A DNA stretch of 64,000 nt, from the NCBI RefSeq assembly GCF_001969385.1, contig NZ_CP014796.1, positions 2,993,501 through 3,057,500 of the forward strand, in the 5' to 3' direction. The translations under genes and the position numbers were made by a program. The notes under the pieces were generated by a model. It was not told where the DNA came from. It was given only the letters and a program-made list of their open reading frames with translations, and did not search any database. Every line of letters begins with the position of its first letter. Within the stretch, counting starts at the first letter, position 1. Below, piece after piece: positions 8,817-17,850 of the stretch. This DNA is from Salipiger profundus (GTDB lineage: Bacteria > Pseudomonadota > Alphaproteobacteria > Rhodobacterales > Rhodobacteraceae).

Positions 8817-10181
8817 ATGACGGCGGTGGGGGGCGGGAGCAAAGCGATGCGCGCCGACCATCCCGCCGCCACGCTTGTCGATTACGACCAGCTCAAACTG
8901 CTCGAGAACCCCTTTGCGCGCGGCTACCATTTCCGGTTCGCCGCGCTCGGCCTGTGCTGCGCGCTCTACTGGCACATCTATGACCGGCCGGCGCTGTTCA
9001 TCTGGTTTCCCGTCTTCCTTGCCGGGCTCGGGCTGCATTGCCTGGCCCTGCGCAGGCTGCCCGACGGATTCGCGCCGAGCGTTTCTCTGAGATCGATCAT
9101 CGCGACGCAGATCCTGAACGGTCTGTTGCTGGCGTTTCCCGGCCTCTACCTGTGGGTCATCTGGGACGGCTCCGGGCCGGATCGGATCCTGTCGCTGCTC
9201 CTGTTCGCCGCCGCCGGGTTCCAGTCGCTGTCGATGCGGGCCGCGCAGCCGAGCCTGCTGCGCGTCGATCTCGGCGTGGCCTGCGTCACCATCGCGGGGC
9301 GCGTCGGCTGGCTCTGGTGGCAGGCCCCGGCGACACCCGACACGCTGTTGATGAGCATCGCGCTCCTGGCCGCGCTGGCCTGCCTGCTGCGCGCGGGCAC
9401 CGGGGTCCGCAGGGGCGTGGCGCGGGTGCATCGTCATGCCGGCCAGCATCACGCGGACGAGCGCGAGCGGGCCATCCTGCAGTTCACCGGCGGGGTGGCG
9501 CATGACTTCAACAACATGCTGACGGCGGTGCTGGGCAACATGGAGCTTGCCCGGCTCAGCCCTGCGCCCGACGATCGCTCGGCGCTGATGGACGAGGCCG
9601 AGCGCGCGGCGCTTCGGGGCGCGGAACTGACGAGCCGTCTGCTGGCGCTGGCCCGGCGTGACCACCTTGCCCCGCGCGCGGAGGCGCCCGAGGCGCTGCT
9701 TGGCCCGGTGCCGGAGATGGCCGAAATGGTGCTCGGCGCGGGCCAGAGCCTGCGGGTGACGGTCGAGCCGGATCTGCCCGAAGTCCACGTTGACGCGGCA
9801 AAGCTGAGGACGGCGCTGCTGGAGCTGATCTCCAACGCACGGGACGCGCTGCCGGACAGCGGCGGGGAAATCGTGCTCGCCGCGCAGCGCAGCGCCGCCG
9901 ACCCGGAAAAGGCGATCCGGTTCAGCGTCACCGATCGCGGCAAGGGCATTGCCAAGACGATCCAGGGCAGCATCTTTGAGCCCTATTTCACCACGAAGCC
10001 GCGCGGGCAGGGGTCCGGGCTGGGCCTGCCGATGGTGCGTGGTTTCGTCGAGCAGTCTTCTGGCAGAATGGGGGTGTCGTCGCGCCCCGGCGAGCTGACC
10101 GTGGTCTGGCTCGATCTGCCGGTGGTGACAGAGAACGCCGCGCAGCGCAGCCCGAAGGCCGGGCGCATTGCCGGCTTATAG
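8817..10181 (+). CDS. Membrane sensor histidine kinase
   Basis: The 454-residue protein has several hydrophobic helices in its first 200 residues (for example IWFPVFLAGLGLHCLALRRL and MSIALLAALACLLRAG) with no large periplasmic loop. The phosphoacceptor motif is GGVAHDFNNMLTAVLGNMEL near residue 225. The ATP-binding part shows the N box (LLELISNARDALPD), G1 (VTDRGKGI), F box (FEPYFTTK) and G2 (GSGLGLPMV). The DHp motif is of the CckA/hybrid-kinase kind, but no receiver domain is attached and no response regulator is nearby. The gene starts 3 bp after ispG; a second possible start at 8847 (MRADHPAATL) has a better-placed GGGAG. The signal and partner are unknown. Confidence 0.85.
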   Translation: MTAVGGGSKAMRADHPAATLVDYDQLKLLENPFARGYHFRFAALGLCCALYWHIYDRPALFIWFPVFLAGLGLHCLALRRLPDGFAPSVSLRSIIATQILNGLLLAFPGLYLWVIWDGSGPDRILSLLLFAAAGFQSLSMRAAQPSLLRVDLGVACVTIAGRVGWLWWQAPATPDTLLMSIALLAALACLLRAGTGVRRGVARVHRHAGQHHADERERAILQFTGGVAHDFNNMLTAVLGNMELARLSPAPDDRSALMDEAERAALRGAELTSRLLALARRDHLAPRAEAPEALLGPVPEMAEMVLGAGQSLRVTVEPDLPEVHVDAAKLRTALLELISNARDALPDSGGEIVLAAQRSAADPEKAIRFSVTDRGKGIAKTIQGSIFEPYFTTKPRGQGSGLGLPMVRGFVEQSSGRMGVSSRPGELTVVWLDLPVVTENAAQRSPKAGRIAGL

Positions 10182-10198
10182 CGCATCATAAGAGAAGG

Positions 10199-10229
10199 GG
10201 CGGCCCCGCGTGCCTTTCCGGGGGCCGCC
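10199..10229. terminator. Bidirectional hairpin between convergent genes
   Basis: GGCGGCCCC pairs with GGGGCCGCC around a 13-base loop. It sits between the converging kinase gene and the DsbA-like gene and could serve both strands. U-runs are weak. Confidence 0.55.
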
Positions 10230-10238
10230 GCCTGTCGG

Positions 10239-11015
10239 TCAGCTCTCCGAGCGGATCTCTTCGACCACGTCGCGCATGTTCTCGAGCGGCACGTAGCCGC
10301 GCAGCATCTGGTCTCCGAAGACGAAGCTCGGGGTGCCGTTGATCTGCATCCGCTGTGCCAGCGCGCGGGTTTCCTGGATGCGCTGGGTGATCTCCTCGTC
10401 GGACATCCGCGCGATGATGGCATCCGCATCGAGCCCAAGCGTGCCCGCGAGCTTGCGCAGCACCGGCTCCGAGGGCTCGCCCTCCAGCGTCATCAGCGCG
10501 TCGTGGATCGACTTGTAGGCCTCGGGGCCGGCCTCGAGCATGGTGGCGATCGCGAAGCGCGACGAGGTCACCGAGGCCTCGCCGAGGATCGGGAACTCTT
10601 TCAGGATGAAACGGATGTTGCCGTCGCTCTCGAGCAGTTCCTCGACCTCGGGGAAGGCGCGGCGGCAGTAGCCGCAGCGGTAATCCGAGAACTCGACGAT
10701 GGTCACGTCGCCGTCGGGGTTGCCGCCGACGTAAGAGTAGCCGTCACGAAACAGCGCGTCGGCGTTGTCGGCCACGAGTTGCTCGTCGTTGGCGGCCTGC
10801 TGCTGGGCCTGCTTCGCCTCGAGCTGGCTGACGGCTTCCATGATGACCTCGGGGTTTTCCATCAGGTAGGCGCGGACCTGCGCGCCGAAGGCCTCGGTCT
10901 GCTCGGGCGTCATCTCCGAGAAGTCGATGTCCTGCGCCTGTGCGATGGGGGCCGCGGCGAGCATCCCGGCGGTCAGCGTCAGGGTGGTGGCGGTGCGGGT
11001 CAGTCGGGTGAGCAT
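10239..11015 (-). CDS. DsbA/ScsC-like periplasmic thiol-disulfide oxidoreductase
   Basis: The 258-residue protein begins with a Sec signal peptide (cleavage likely after AAAPIAQA, about residue 27). An ScsC-like helical N-terminal segment follows (residues 30-80), then a DsbA-type thioredoxin fold with the active site CGYC in SDYRCGYCRRAFPEVEE and the cis-Pro loop INGTPSFVFGD near the end. It would form or isomerise disulfides in periplasmic proteins. The start at 11015 follows GGAGACCCG. It shares direction with the M48 protease gene 74 bp upstream, so envelope protein quality control is a reasonable common theme. ScsC-type trimerisation is possible from the N-terminal helix, but that is inference. 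Confidence 0.9.
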   Translation of the reverse strand: MLTRLTRTATTLTLTAGMLAAAPIAQAQDIDFSEMTPEQTEAFGAQVRAYLMENPEVIMEAVSQLEAKQAQQQAANDEQLVADNADALFRDGYSYVGGNPDGDVTIVEFSDYRCGYCRRAFPEVEELLESDGNIRFILKEFPILGEASVTSSRFAIATMLEAGPEAYKSIHDALMTLEGEPSEPVLRKLAGTLGLDADAIIARMSDEEITQRIQETRALAQRMQINGTPSFVFGDQMLRGYVPLENMRDVVEEIRSES

Positions 11016-11089
11016 CGGGTCTCCGTTTCCTGTGATGTGTCGGGGCAGTCGCGATCATTCGGCGCCTGCGCGTGTCTCTGTCTCTTGTC

Positions 11090-12433
11090 TCAGCGGTCCT
11101 TCGACGCGCGTTCCGCCGCTTCTAGCACGTCCTGCGCCCGGCGCCACGGGGCGGATCCGCGCGGCAGCAGCCCGGCCGCACGTTTCGCGTGGATGCCCGC
11201 GTCCTTCAGCCGGCCCTGCAGGGCGTAGCGCTGTGCCGTCGCCTCAGAGGCCATGCCAGCGTTGCCGGTCTTGGCGTAGGCCACGGCCAGATCGCGCAGC
11301 ACCCGGCCATCGCGCCAGTCGCGGCCCCGGGCGTCTTCGAGGGTCTTCAGCGCGGCGCCGTATTGCCCGGCGGCAAGCTGCGCGCGGCCGAGCCCGCCAA
11401 GGATCTGCGCGTTGCGCGGGGCAAGCCTGCGGGCCTGATCGTAGACCTGTATCGCCGGGCCGGCCTGCCGGGATTCCAGCAGGATCTCGCCCTTTAGGTC
11501 GCGCAGGAACGGATCCTGCGGGCGCATCGCGATGGCCCCGTCGATGGCGGCGAGCGCGCGGCGCAGGTCCGACTGGCGGTGCCGCGCGACGGCCTCGGAC
11601 ATCAGCGCGATGTCGCGCGAGGGGCTGCGATCGAGCCGCCGCAGCGTCCAGTTCGGCGCGCGCAGGAAGGCCGAGAGCTTGGCGCGCGCGCGGGCGAACC
11701 AGTAGGCGGCGGTGGGATCGGTGCCGGACGCGGCGCCCCTGGCACCCGCCACCAGCCCCGCCATCGCGCGCTGGCGGTCCCGGGTCAGCGGGTGGCTGCG
11801 CATGTAGGGATCCTGCCGTCCGGCCGACAGTGCCTCTTGCCCACGGAACAGCTCGAGCACTTCGAGCGCGCCGTGGGGGTCGATACCGGCGCGCGTCAGT
11901 GTCCGGATCGAGGTAATGTCGGCCGAGCTTTCCTCGGCCCGCGTGTGGCTCAGGAAGTTGCGCATCACCGCGTCCTGCGAGCCGATGAGCACGCCGGCGG
12001 CGGCATCGCCGCTGCCGGTCGCGGCGGCAGTGGCGGCGGCAAGGGCCATGCCGAGCGCGGCGGCGGTGCGCGCGCTGCGCATGTTGCCGAGGCGGCGCGC
12101 GATGTGGCCGTTGGTCATGTGCGCGGCCTCGTGGGCGATCACCGCCTGCAGCGCCTCGGGGCTGTCGAGCTTCATCACCAGCCCGGCGTTCACGTAGATC
12201 GCCTGCGTGTCGACGATGAAGGCGTTGAGCGACATGTCGTCGACCACCATCATCCGCACCTGCGAGGGGCTGAGGCCCGCCGCGCGCAGCACCGGGGCGG
12301 CCAGCGCGTCGAGCGCATGTTCGATGTCGGCGTCGCGCAGCAGCGTCACCGCCCGCGCCGGCGCCGCCGACACGAAAAACAGCGCTGCCAGCAAAAGTCC
12401 GGCCAGCAGCCGGACACGATCCACCGCGAACAT
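11090..12433 (-). CDS. M48 family metalloprotease with TPR repeats (BepA-like)
   Basis: The 447-residue protein carries a signal peptide (residues 1-28, LLLAALFFVSAAPARA), then the M48 zinc-protease domain with HEAAHMTNGH near residue 98 and the third ligand in EESSADI near residue 165. The C-terminal half consists of TPR-like helices (LRRALAAIDGAIAMRPQDP, AGPAIQVYDQARRLAPRNAQ). This matches BepA/YfgC, a periplasmic protease that helps assemble or degrade outer-membrane proteins. It is divergent from the aminotransferase gene with only 56 bp between starts, so their promoters must overlap. The DsbA-like gene lies downstream in the same direction. Confidence 0.92.
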   Translation of the reverse strand: MFAVDRVRLLAGLLLAALFFVSAAPARAVTLLRDADIEHALDALAAPVLRAAGLSPSQVRMMVVDDMSLNAFIVDTQAIYVNAGLVMKLDSPEALQAVIAHEAAHMTNGHIARRLGNMRSARTAAALGMALAAATAAATGSGDAAAGVLIGSQDAVMRNFLSHTRAEESSADITSIRTLTRAGIDPHGALEVLELFRGQEALSAGRQDPYMRSHPLTRDRQRAMAGLVAGARGAASGTDPTAAYWFARARAKLSAFLRAPNWTLRRLDRSPSRDIALMSEAVARHRQSDLRRALAAIDGAIAMRPQDPFLRDLKGEILLESRQAGPAIQVYDQARRLAPRNAQILGGLGRAQLAAGQYGAALKTLEDARGRDWRDGRVLRDLAVAYAKTGNAGMASEATAQRYALQGRLKDAGIHAKRAAGLLPRGSAPWRRAQDVLEAAERASKDR

Positions 12434-12489
12434 TGACCCTCCCCGATATCGCCCTTAAGCGAATAGCCAAGCCACCATGGGAGAGCGGA

Positions 12490-13635
12490 ATGCGAAACTC
12501 AAGCAGGGGGGCGGTCGATCCCTTCATTGTGATGGACGTGATGGAGGCGGCCCGCGTCGCCGAGGAAGCCGGACGTCACATCATCCACCTCGAGGTCGGC
12601 CAGCCGTCCTCGGCGGCGCCGGAACACGCGCGCGCCGTGCTGGCGGAGACCATGAAGAACGACCCGCTGGGCTACACCGTGGCGCTCGGCATTCCGGCCC
12701 TGCGCGCCCGCATCGCGCAGCTTTACGGCGAATGGTACGACATCGACCTCGATCCGAACCGGGTGGTGGTGACGCCGGGCTCTTCAGGTGGCTTCGTGCT
12801 GGCATTCACCGCCTTCTTCGACGCGGGCGACCGTCTGGTCACGGGCCGTCCGGGATACCCCTCCTATCGGCAGATCATGAAGGCGCTCGACATTGCGCCG
12901 GTCGAGATCCCGGCGGCACCCGAGAACGGCTACCAGCTGGTGCCCGACGACCTGAAGGGGCTCGACTACCAGGGGCTGATGATGGCCTCGCCGGCCAACC
13001 CCACCGGCACGATGCTGACCCGCGACGAGCTGGGCGCGATGATCGACACCTGCCAGGGCGACGGCGCGACGTTCCTCTCCGACGAGATCTACCACGGCAT
13101 CGAATACGAGCGCCGCGCGGTCTCGGCGCTCGAGATTTCCGACGACGTCTGCGTCATCAACTCGTTCTCCAAGTATTTTTCGATGACAGGCTGGCGGATC
13201 GGCTGGCTGGTGGTGCCCGAGGGGCAGGTGCGGCAGGTCGAGCGTCTGGCGCAGAACCTCTTCATCTGCCCGTCGCACGCGGCGCAGGTGGCGGCGCTCG
13301 CGGCGATGGACGCGACCGAGGAGCTCAACGCGAACCTCGCGGTCTACGCGAAGAACCGGCAGATCCTGCTCGACGGTCTGCCCGGCGCGGGTTTCGACCG
13401 CATCGCGCCGCCCGACGGCGCCTTCTACGTCTACGCGGACGTGAGCCACATCACCGGCGACAGCCGGGCCTTCGCCGCCGAGATCCTCGACAAGGCGGGC
13501 GTGGCGGTCACGCCGGGGCTCGATTTCGACCCCGACCGCGGGCACGGCACGCTGCGGTTTTCCTATGCCGCCAGCACCGCCGACATTGAGGAAGGGCTGG
13601 TGCGGCTCAAGCGCTTCATGCAGGCGCGGGGCTGA
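12490..13635 (+). CDS. Class I/II pyridoxal-phosphate aminotransferase
   Basis: The 381-residue fold-type I aminotransferase has the family features GHPALRARI-like substrate helix (IPALRARIAQLYG), the glycine-rich PLP site TPGSSGGF, the ASPANPTGTML strand, the DEIYHGIEYE loop, and the PLP lysine in NSFSKYFSMTGWRIGW. It transfers amino groups between an amino acid and a 2-oxo acid; the natural substrate (aspartate, aromatic or other) is not clear. The ATG at 12490 follows GGGAGAGCGG. A longer reading from TTG 12433 overlaps the divergent protease start and is unlikely. It stands alone. Confidence 0.9.
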   Translation: MRNSSRGAVDPFIVMDVMEAARVAEEAGRHIIHLEVGQPSSAAPEHARAVLAETMKNDPLGYTVALGIPALRARIAQLYGEWYDIDLDPNRVVVTPGSSGGFVLAFTAFFDAGDRLVTGRPGYPSYRQIMKALDIAPVEIPAAPENGYQLVPDDLKGLDYQGLMMASPANPTGTMLTRDELGAMIDTCQGDGATFLSDEIYHGIEYERRAVSALEISDDVCVINSFSKYFSMTGWRIGWLVVPEGQVRQVERLAQNLFICPSHAAQVAALAAMDATEELNANLAVYAKNRQILLDGLPGAGFDRIAPPDGAFYVYADVSHITGDSRAFAAEILDKAGVAVTPGLDFDPDRGHGTLRFSYAASTADIEEGLVRLKRFMQARG

Positions 13636-13737
13636 CCGGGCGCTGTATTCCGGGCAAAGATCGTCGGCGCCGCGCCCGATAGGCGAATCCGCGCGCCGCG
13701 TGCTAGGGTCGCGGAAAAACGGACACGTGGCAGGCGG

Positions 13738-14952
13738 ATGAGCAGGATTCTTCTACTTCTGGCGGCGATCTGCGCCGCCTCCTGGGCCGCGGCGCAGGAT
13801 CTTGGCGGCCGCGCGCTTTTCGAGTCGGGCCGGCTCGAGGACGACGGCTGGGGCGACGGCACCGAGCTGTCGCTCACGCTCAGCCAGGGCGTGCCGTGGC
13901 GGGCCTTTACCCTGACCGACCCGGCGCGGCTGATCGTCGATTTCCGCGAGGTCGACTGGACCGGCGCCGATCCCGAGGCGATGGATCGCTCGGACAGCGT
14001 GACCGAGTTGCGCGTCGGCGGGTTCCGCTCGGGCTGGTCCCGGCTGGTGGCGGTGCTGGGTCAACCCATGGTGATCGAGCAGGCCGGCATGCGCGTCGCC
14101 GACGGATCGGGCCGCGCCGAACTGGCGCTGCGCCTCGTGCCGGCGAGCGCCGGGGAGATGGCCGCCGCCTCCGGCACGCCGCGCGATCCGCGCTGGGATC
14201 TGCCCGTGCCCGACGCCACTGTCGCCGCCCCCATGCGCCGCGCGGAAGGCGCCCCGTTACGCATTGTCCTCGACCCGGGCCACGGCGGCATCGACCCCGG
14301 CGCCGAGCGCGACGGACAGAGTGAGGCCGCCCTGATGCTCGCCTTCGCGCGCGAGCTGCGCGACGTGCTGCGCCGCGCCGGCTACGAGGTGGTGCTGACC
14401 CGCGACGACGACGTCTTCGTCTCGCTCGAGGGGCGCGTGGCGCTGGCGCATGACGCGCGGGCCGATCTCTTCGTGTCTCTGCACGCCGACGCCATCGAGG
14501 AGGGGATCGCGCATGGTGCCACGGTCTACACGCTGTCCGACGACGCCTCGGACGCGGCTTCGGCGGCGCTTGCCGAGCGGCACGACCGCGATGACCTTCT
14601 CTCGGGGCTGGACCTGTCGGGCTCCGACGACCGTGTGGCCGACGTTCTGCTCGACCTTGCGCGGCTCGACAACACGCCGCGCGGCGTGGCGCTGGCGCGG
14701 CACCTCGTGGACGGCATCCGCAACGCGGTGGGCACGGTGCACAAGCGCCCGCTGCGGCGTGCCGGTTTCTCGGTGCTCAAGGCCGCCGACATTCCCTCTG
14801 TCCTGGTCGAGGTCGGCTTCCTCTCGACGGCGGCCGATCTCGACAACCTGCAGGACCCGATCTGGCGGGCCGGCATGGCGGCCGGCATCCGCGACGGTAT
14901 CACTGACTGGGCGCTCGAGGACGCGGCGTTGGCGCGGCTGCGCCGTCAGTGA
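13738..14952 (+). CDS. N-acetylmuramoyl-L-alanine amidase (AmiC type)
   Basis: The 404-residue periplasmic enzyme cleaves the amide between N-acetylmuramic acid and L-alanine of peptidoglycan during cell separation. It has a signal peptide (to about residue 20, AASWAAAQ), an AMIN-like beta domain (about 35-140) that would target it to the septum, and the Amidase_3 zinc domain (about 175-395). The zinc site is seen in IVLDPGHGGIDPGA (His), a downstream Glu in the SEAALML region, and DLFVSLHADA (His); the catalytic Glu is in SVLVEVGFLST. It lies 119 bp upstream of the PBP1A gene, a common roseobacter order that joins cell-wall cutting and building. Confidence 0.93.
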   Translation: MSRILLLLAAICAASWAAAQDLGGRALFESGRLEDDGWGDGTELSLTLSQGVPWRAFTLTDPARLIVDFREVDWTGADPEAMDRSDSVTELRVGGFRSGWSRLVAVLGQPMVIEQAGMRVADGSGRAELALRLVPASAGEMAAASGTPRDPRWDLPVPDATVAAPMRRAEGAPLRIVLDPGHGGIDPGAERDGQSEAALMLAFARELRDVLRRAGYEVVLTRDDDVFVSLEGRVALAHDARADLFVSLHADAIEEGIAHGATVYTLSDDASDAASAALAERHDRDDLLSGLDLSGSDDRVADVLLDLARLDNTPRGVALARHLVDGIRNAVGTVHKRPLRRAGFSVLKAADIPSVLVEVGFLSTAADLDNLQDPIWRAGMAAGIRDGITDWALEDAALARLRRQ

Positions 14953-15071
14953 TCCTGTCAATGATCCTGGATGGGCGGGGCGGCGAAATCGCGCGTCGTC
15001 ACGTGCGCGTGTGTTTTGACCCGCTCCCCGGCAGGGTATAAGGGGAACGACAATCTAAAGGGGCAGCCTTG

Positions 15072-17609
15072 GTGACTCGGTTCATTCTATCCTTCTTCGG
15101 CGGAATCTTCAGCGTGATCACGCTGGGGATCATGATGATGGCGCTGTCGATCGGCGCCGTGTTCTGGATTTACGGCCAGGACCTGCCGAGCCACGAGAGC
15201 CTCGCGCAGTATACCCCGCCGACGATCAGCCGGATCTACTCGACCGAGGGCCGGGTCATCGACGAGTTCGCGCAGGAACGCCGCCTGTTCACGCCCGCCG
15301 ACCAGATTCCCGACCTGGTCAAGCGGGCGTTCATCTCGGCCGAGGACAAGAACTTCTACCAGCACCAGGGCTATGACGTGCGCGGCATCGCCGCCGCCGC
15401 CGTCGACGCGGTGAAATCGCGCGGCCGTGACGTGCGTGGTGCCTCGACGATCACCCAGCAGGTGATGAAGAACTTCCTGCTCTCGGGCGACCGCCGTGCC
15501 GAGCGCAAGATCAAGGAGATCATCCTTGCCTCGCGCCTCGAGAAGTCGCTGTCGAAGGAGAAGATCCTCGAGCTCTACCTGAACGAGATCTTCCTCGGGC
15601 AGAACTCCTACGGCGTCACCGCCGCGGCGCAGGTCTACTTCAACAAGTCGCTCTCGGAGCTTGCCCCGCACGAAGCGGCCTTCCTCGCCTCGATGCCCAA
15701 GGCTCCGTCGGACTTCCACCCGGTCCGCAACAAGGACCGGCTCCTCGCGCGCCGCAACTACGTGCTGCGCGAGATGAAGGAGAACGGCTACATCACGCCG
15801 CAGGAATACGAGACCGAGGTGGCGCTGCCGCTGAAGTCCGTGCAGAACGGCGACTTCGAGCCCTACCAGCGCTCGCTGCCGCCGCGCGACTACTTCACCG
15901 ACGAGATCCGCCGCCAGCTCACCGAGGATTTCGGCGAGGGCGAATTCTTCTCGGGCGGCCTGTCGGTGCGTGCGACGCTCGACCCGGAAATGCAGGTCGA
16001 GGGCGCCGAGAGCCTGCGGATCGCGCTCGAGCAATACGACCGGGGTCTCGGCCGCTGGCATGGCACCGGCAAGACCATCCCCGAGGACAGGCTCGGCAGC
16101 GAGGAAGCGTGGCGCGAGGCGCTCGCCAGCACCAGCGTGGCGCGCGACGTCGACCTCGAGAGCGAATGGCGCCCGGCCGTGGTGCTCGAAGTGGGCGACC
16201 AGTCCATGCGGCTCGGGATCGAGGGCGTACCCTTGGACGATCCGCGCGGCAATGCGGTCCCGCGCGATGACATCTCGTGGATGCGCGGCAGCTTCCGCGA
16301 CAACTTCGAGCGCGGCGACGTGGTGCATGTGCGCGAGATGATCACCGATAGCGACGGCAGCTTCATCCGCTGGACGCTGCGGCAGGTGCCGAAGGTGCAG
16401 GGCGCCTTCATGGCGATGGACGTGAACACCGGTCGCGTGATCGCGATGCAGGGCGGCTTCTCCTACCAGGACTCGGTCTTCAACCGCGCGACGCAGGCGC
16501 AGCGGCAACCCGGCTCGTCGTTCAAGCCCTTCGTCTACGCCTCGGCGCTGGATTCGGGCTACGCGCCCTCGACCATCGTCATTGACGCGCCGATCGAGAT
16601 CGACACGCCACAGGGGGTCTGGCGGCCCAAGAACTCGTCGAACACCTACTACGGCCCGACGCCGCTGCGCACCGGGATCGAGCAGTCGCGGAACCTTATG
16701 ACCATCCGTCTCGCGCAGGAAGTCGGGATGGAGACCGTGGGCCGCTACGCCGAGAAGTTCGGGGTCTACGACCACATGGGCCGGGTTCTGGCCAACGCAC
16801 TCGGTGCCGACGAGACGACCCTCTACAAGATGATCTCGGCCTACGCGATGTTCGCCAATGGCGGCGAGCGGGTCGAGCCGACGCTCGTCGACCGGGTGCA
16901 GGACCGCTACGGCCGGACGATCTACAACCACGAGAGTGCCCGAGGCAACGAGCGGGTCTGCGTCGATTGCGCCGACCCGAACCTTCCGCCGGGGCTGGGG
17001 CCGCGGATCGTCAACAACCGCGAGCGGATCATGGACGGGGTGACGGCCTACCAGCTGACCTCGATGATGCAGGGCGTCGTCCAGCGCGGCACCGCCTCGG
17101 GGGTCGTCGACCTGCCGGTGCCGACCGCCGGCAAGACCGGCACCACCAACGATGCCAAGGACGTGTGGTTCATCGGCTTCACCTCGAACATCGTGGCCGG
17201 CTGCTACATCGGCTACGACACGCCCCGTCCGCTCGGCCGCGGCGCCTACGGGGCCTCGATGTGCGGTCCGGTGTTCCAGCGCTTCATGACCAAGGCGGTG
17301 AAGAAATACGGCGGCGGCAAGTTCAAGGTGCCGGAGGCCTGCGAGTTCATCAATATCGACCGCTTTACCGGCGCCCGTGTCGGCGACGGCGCGTCGGGGC
17401 CGAACGTGGTGTCCGAGTGTTTCCGTCGCGGCGAGGAGCCGCTGTTCGGTCTCGAGCTCGACGGTGGCTGGGCGATGAGCGGCAACTTCGACGTGATCCA
17501 GCCCGACGGCAGCACCCGTGCGCGGCAGGTGACCACCTCGACCGGCAAGAAGGCCGTGGTCGGCCCCAAGGCGAGCTTCGGCACGCTGAGCTCGGGCGGT
17601 CTCTACTGA
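15072..17609 (+). CDS. mrcA: Penicillin-binding protein 1A
   Basis: This bifunctional class A PBP polymerises glycan strands and cross-links peptides in the periplasm. The 845-residue protein has one N-terminal membrane anchor (residues 9-35). The glycosyltransferase GT51 domain carries the catalytic Glu in ISAEDKNFYQHQGYD and the GASTITQQVMKNF motif. An OB-like insertion typical of PBP1A lies around residues 320-440. The transpeptidase shows the SxxK nucleophile in GSSFKPF near residue 482, SRN in EQSRNLMT and the KTGTT box in AGKTGTTNDAKDVWF. A GTG at 15072 and a TTG three bases earlier both follow AAAGGGG; I prefer GTG. It follows the amidase gene. Confidence 0.95.
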   Translation: MTRFILSFFGGIFSVITLGIMMMALSIGAVFWIYGQDLPSHESLAQYTPPTISRIYSTEGRVIDEFAQERRLFTPADQIPDLVKRAFISAEDKNFYQHQGYDVRGIAAAAVDAVKSRGRDVRGASTITQQVMKNFLLSGDRRAERKIKEIILASRLEKSLSKEKILELYLNEIFLGQNSYGVTAAAQVYFNKSLSELAPHEAAFLASMPKAPSDFHPVRNKDRLLARRNYVLREMKENGYITPQEYETEVALPLKSVQNGDFEPYQRSLPPRDYFTDEIRRQLTEDFGEGEFFSGGLSVRATLDPEMQVEGAESLRIALEQYDRGLGRWHGTGKTIPEDRLGSEEAWREALASTSVARDVDLESEWRPAVVLEVGDQSMRLGIEGVPLDDPRGNAVPRDDISWMRGSFRDNFERGDVVHVREMITDSDGSFIRWTLRQVPKVQGAFMAMDVNTGRVIAMQGGFSYQDSVFNRATQAQRQPGSSFKPFVYASALDSGYAPSTIVIDAPIEIDTPQGVWRPKNSSNTYYGPTPLRTGIEQSRNLMTIRLAQEVGMETVGRYAEKFGVYDHMGRVLANALGADETTLYKMISAYAMFANGGERVEPTLVDRVQDRYGRTIYNHESARGNERVCVDCADPNLPPGLGPRIVNNRERIMDGVTAYQLTSMMQGVVQRGTASGVVDLPVPTAGKTGTTNDAKDVWFIGFTSNIVAGCYIGYDTPRPLGRGAYGASMCGPVFQRFMTKAVKKYGGGKFKVPEACEFINIDRFTGARVGDGASGPNVVSECFRRGEEPLFGLELDGGWAMSGNFDVIQPDGSTRARQVTTSTGKKAVVGPKASFGTLSSGGLY

Positions 17610-17684
17610 GAACGGACGACCTGGGCCGGGGCTGGGCGTAAGTCCGCTCCGCTCCGCCGGGTCCGGCTGCGGACGTGACGGGCG

Positions 17685-17753
17685 GCAGGGGGCTCTGCCC
17701 CCTCTGCGGCGTTGCCGCATTCACCCCCGAGGGTATTTGCGGAACCGGAGAAG
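17685..17753 (+). repeat. Intergenic double-hairpin repeat, copy A
   Basis: Hairpin 1 is GGGGGC-TCT-GCCCCC (17688-17702) and hairpin 2 is TGCGGC-GTT-GCCGCA (17705-17719), followed by the tail TTCACCCCCGAGGGTATTTG and a GAG/AAG-rich end. It lies between the PBP1A and prfB genes. It is one of seven related copies in this window. Confidence 0.9.
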
Positions 17754-17850
17754 GGCCGGGGCGGGTTTACGCCGCCGCGGCGCTTGAAGGGGCGGCGGCG
17801 CTGGTTTATGTCCCGCTGACCACCGAGACATCCTGATGAGAGCCCAAGCC

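Noticed and set aside
12433..12489. TTG start for the aminotransferase
   Set aside because: It overlaps the divergent protease start codon and has no ribosome binding site; ATG 12490 has one.
15087..17720. Long open frame antisense to the PBP1A gene
   Set aside because: High GC leaves long frames open on the opposite strand. The plus strand has all PBP motifs, while this translation is Arg/His-rich with no fold.
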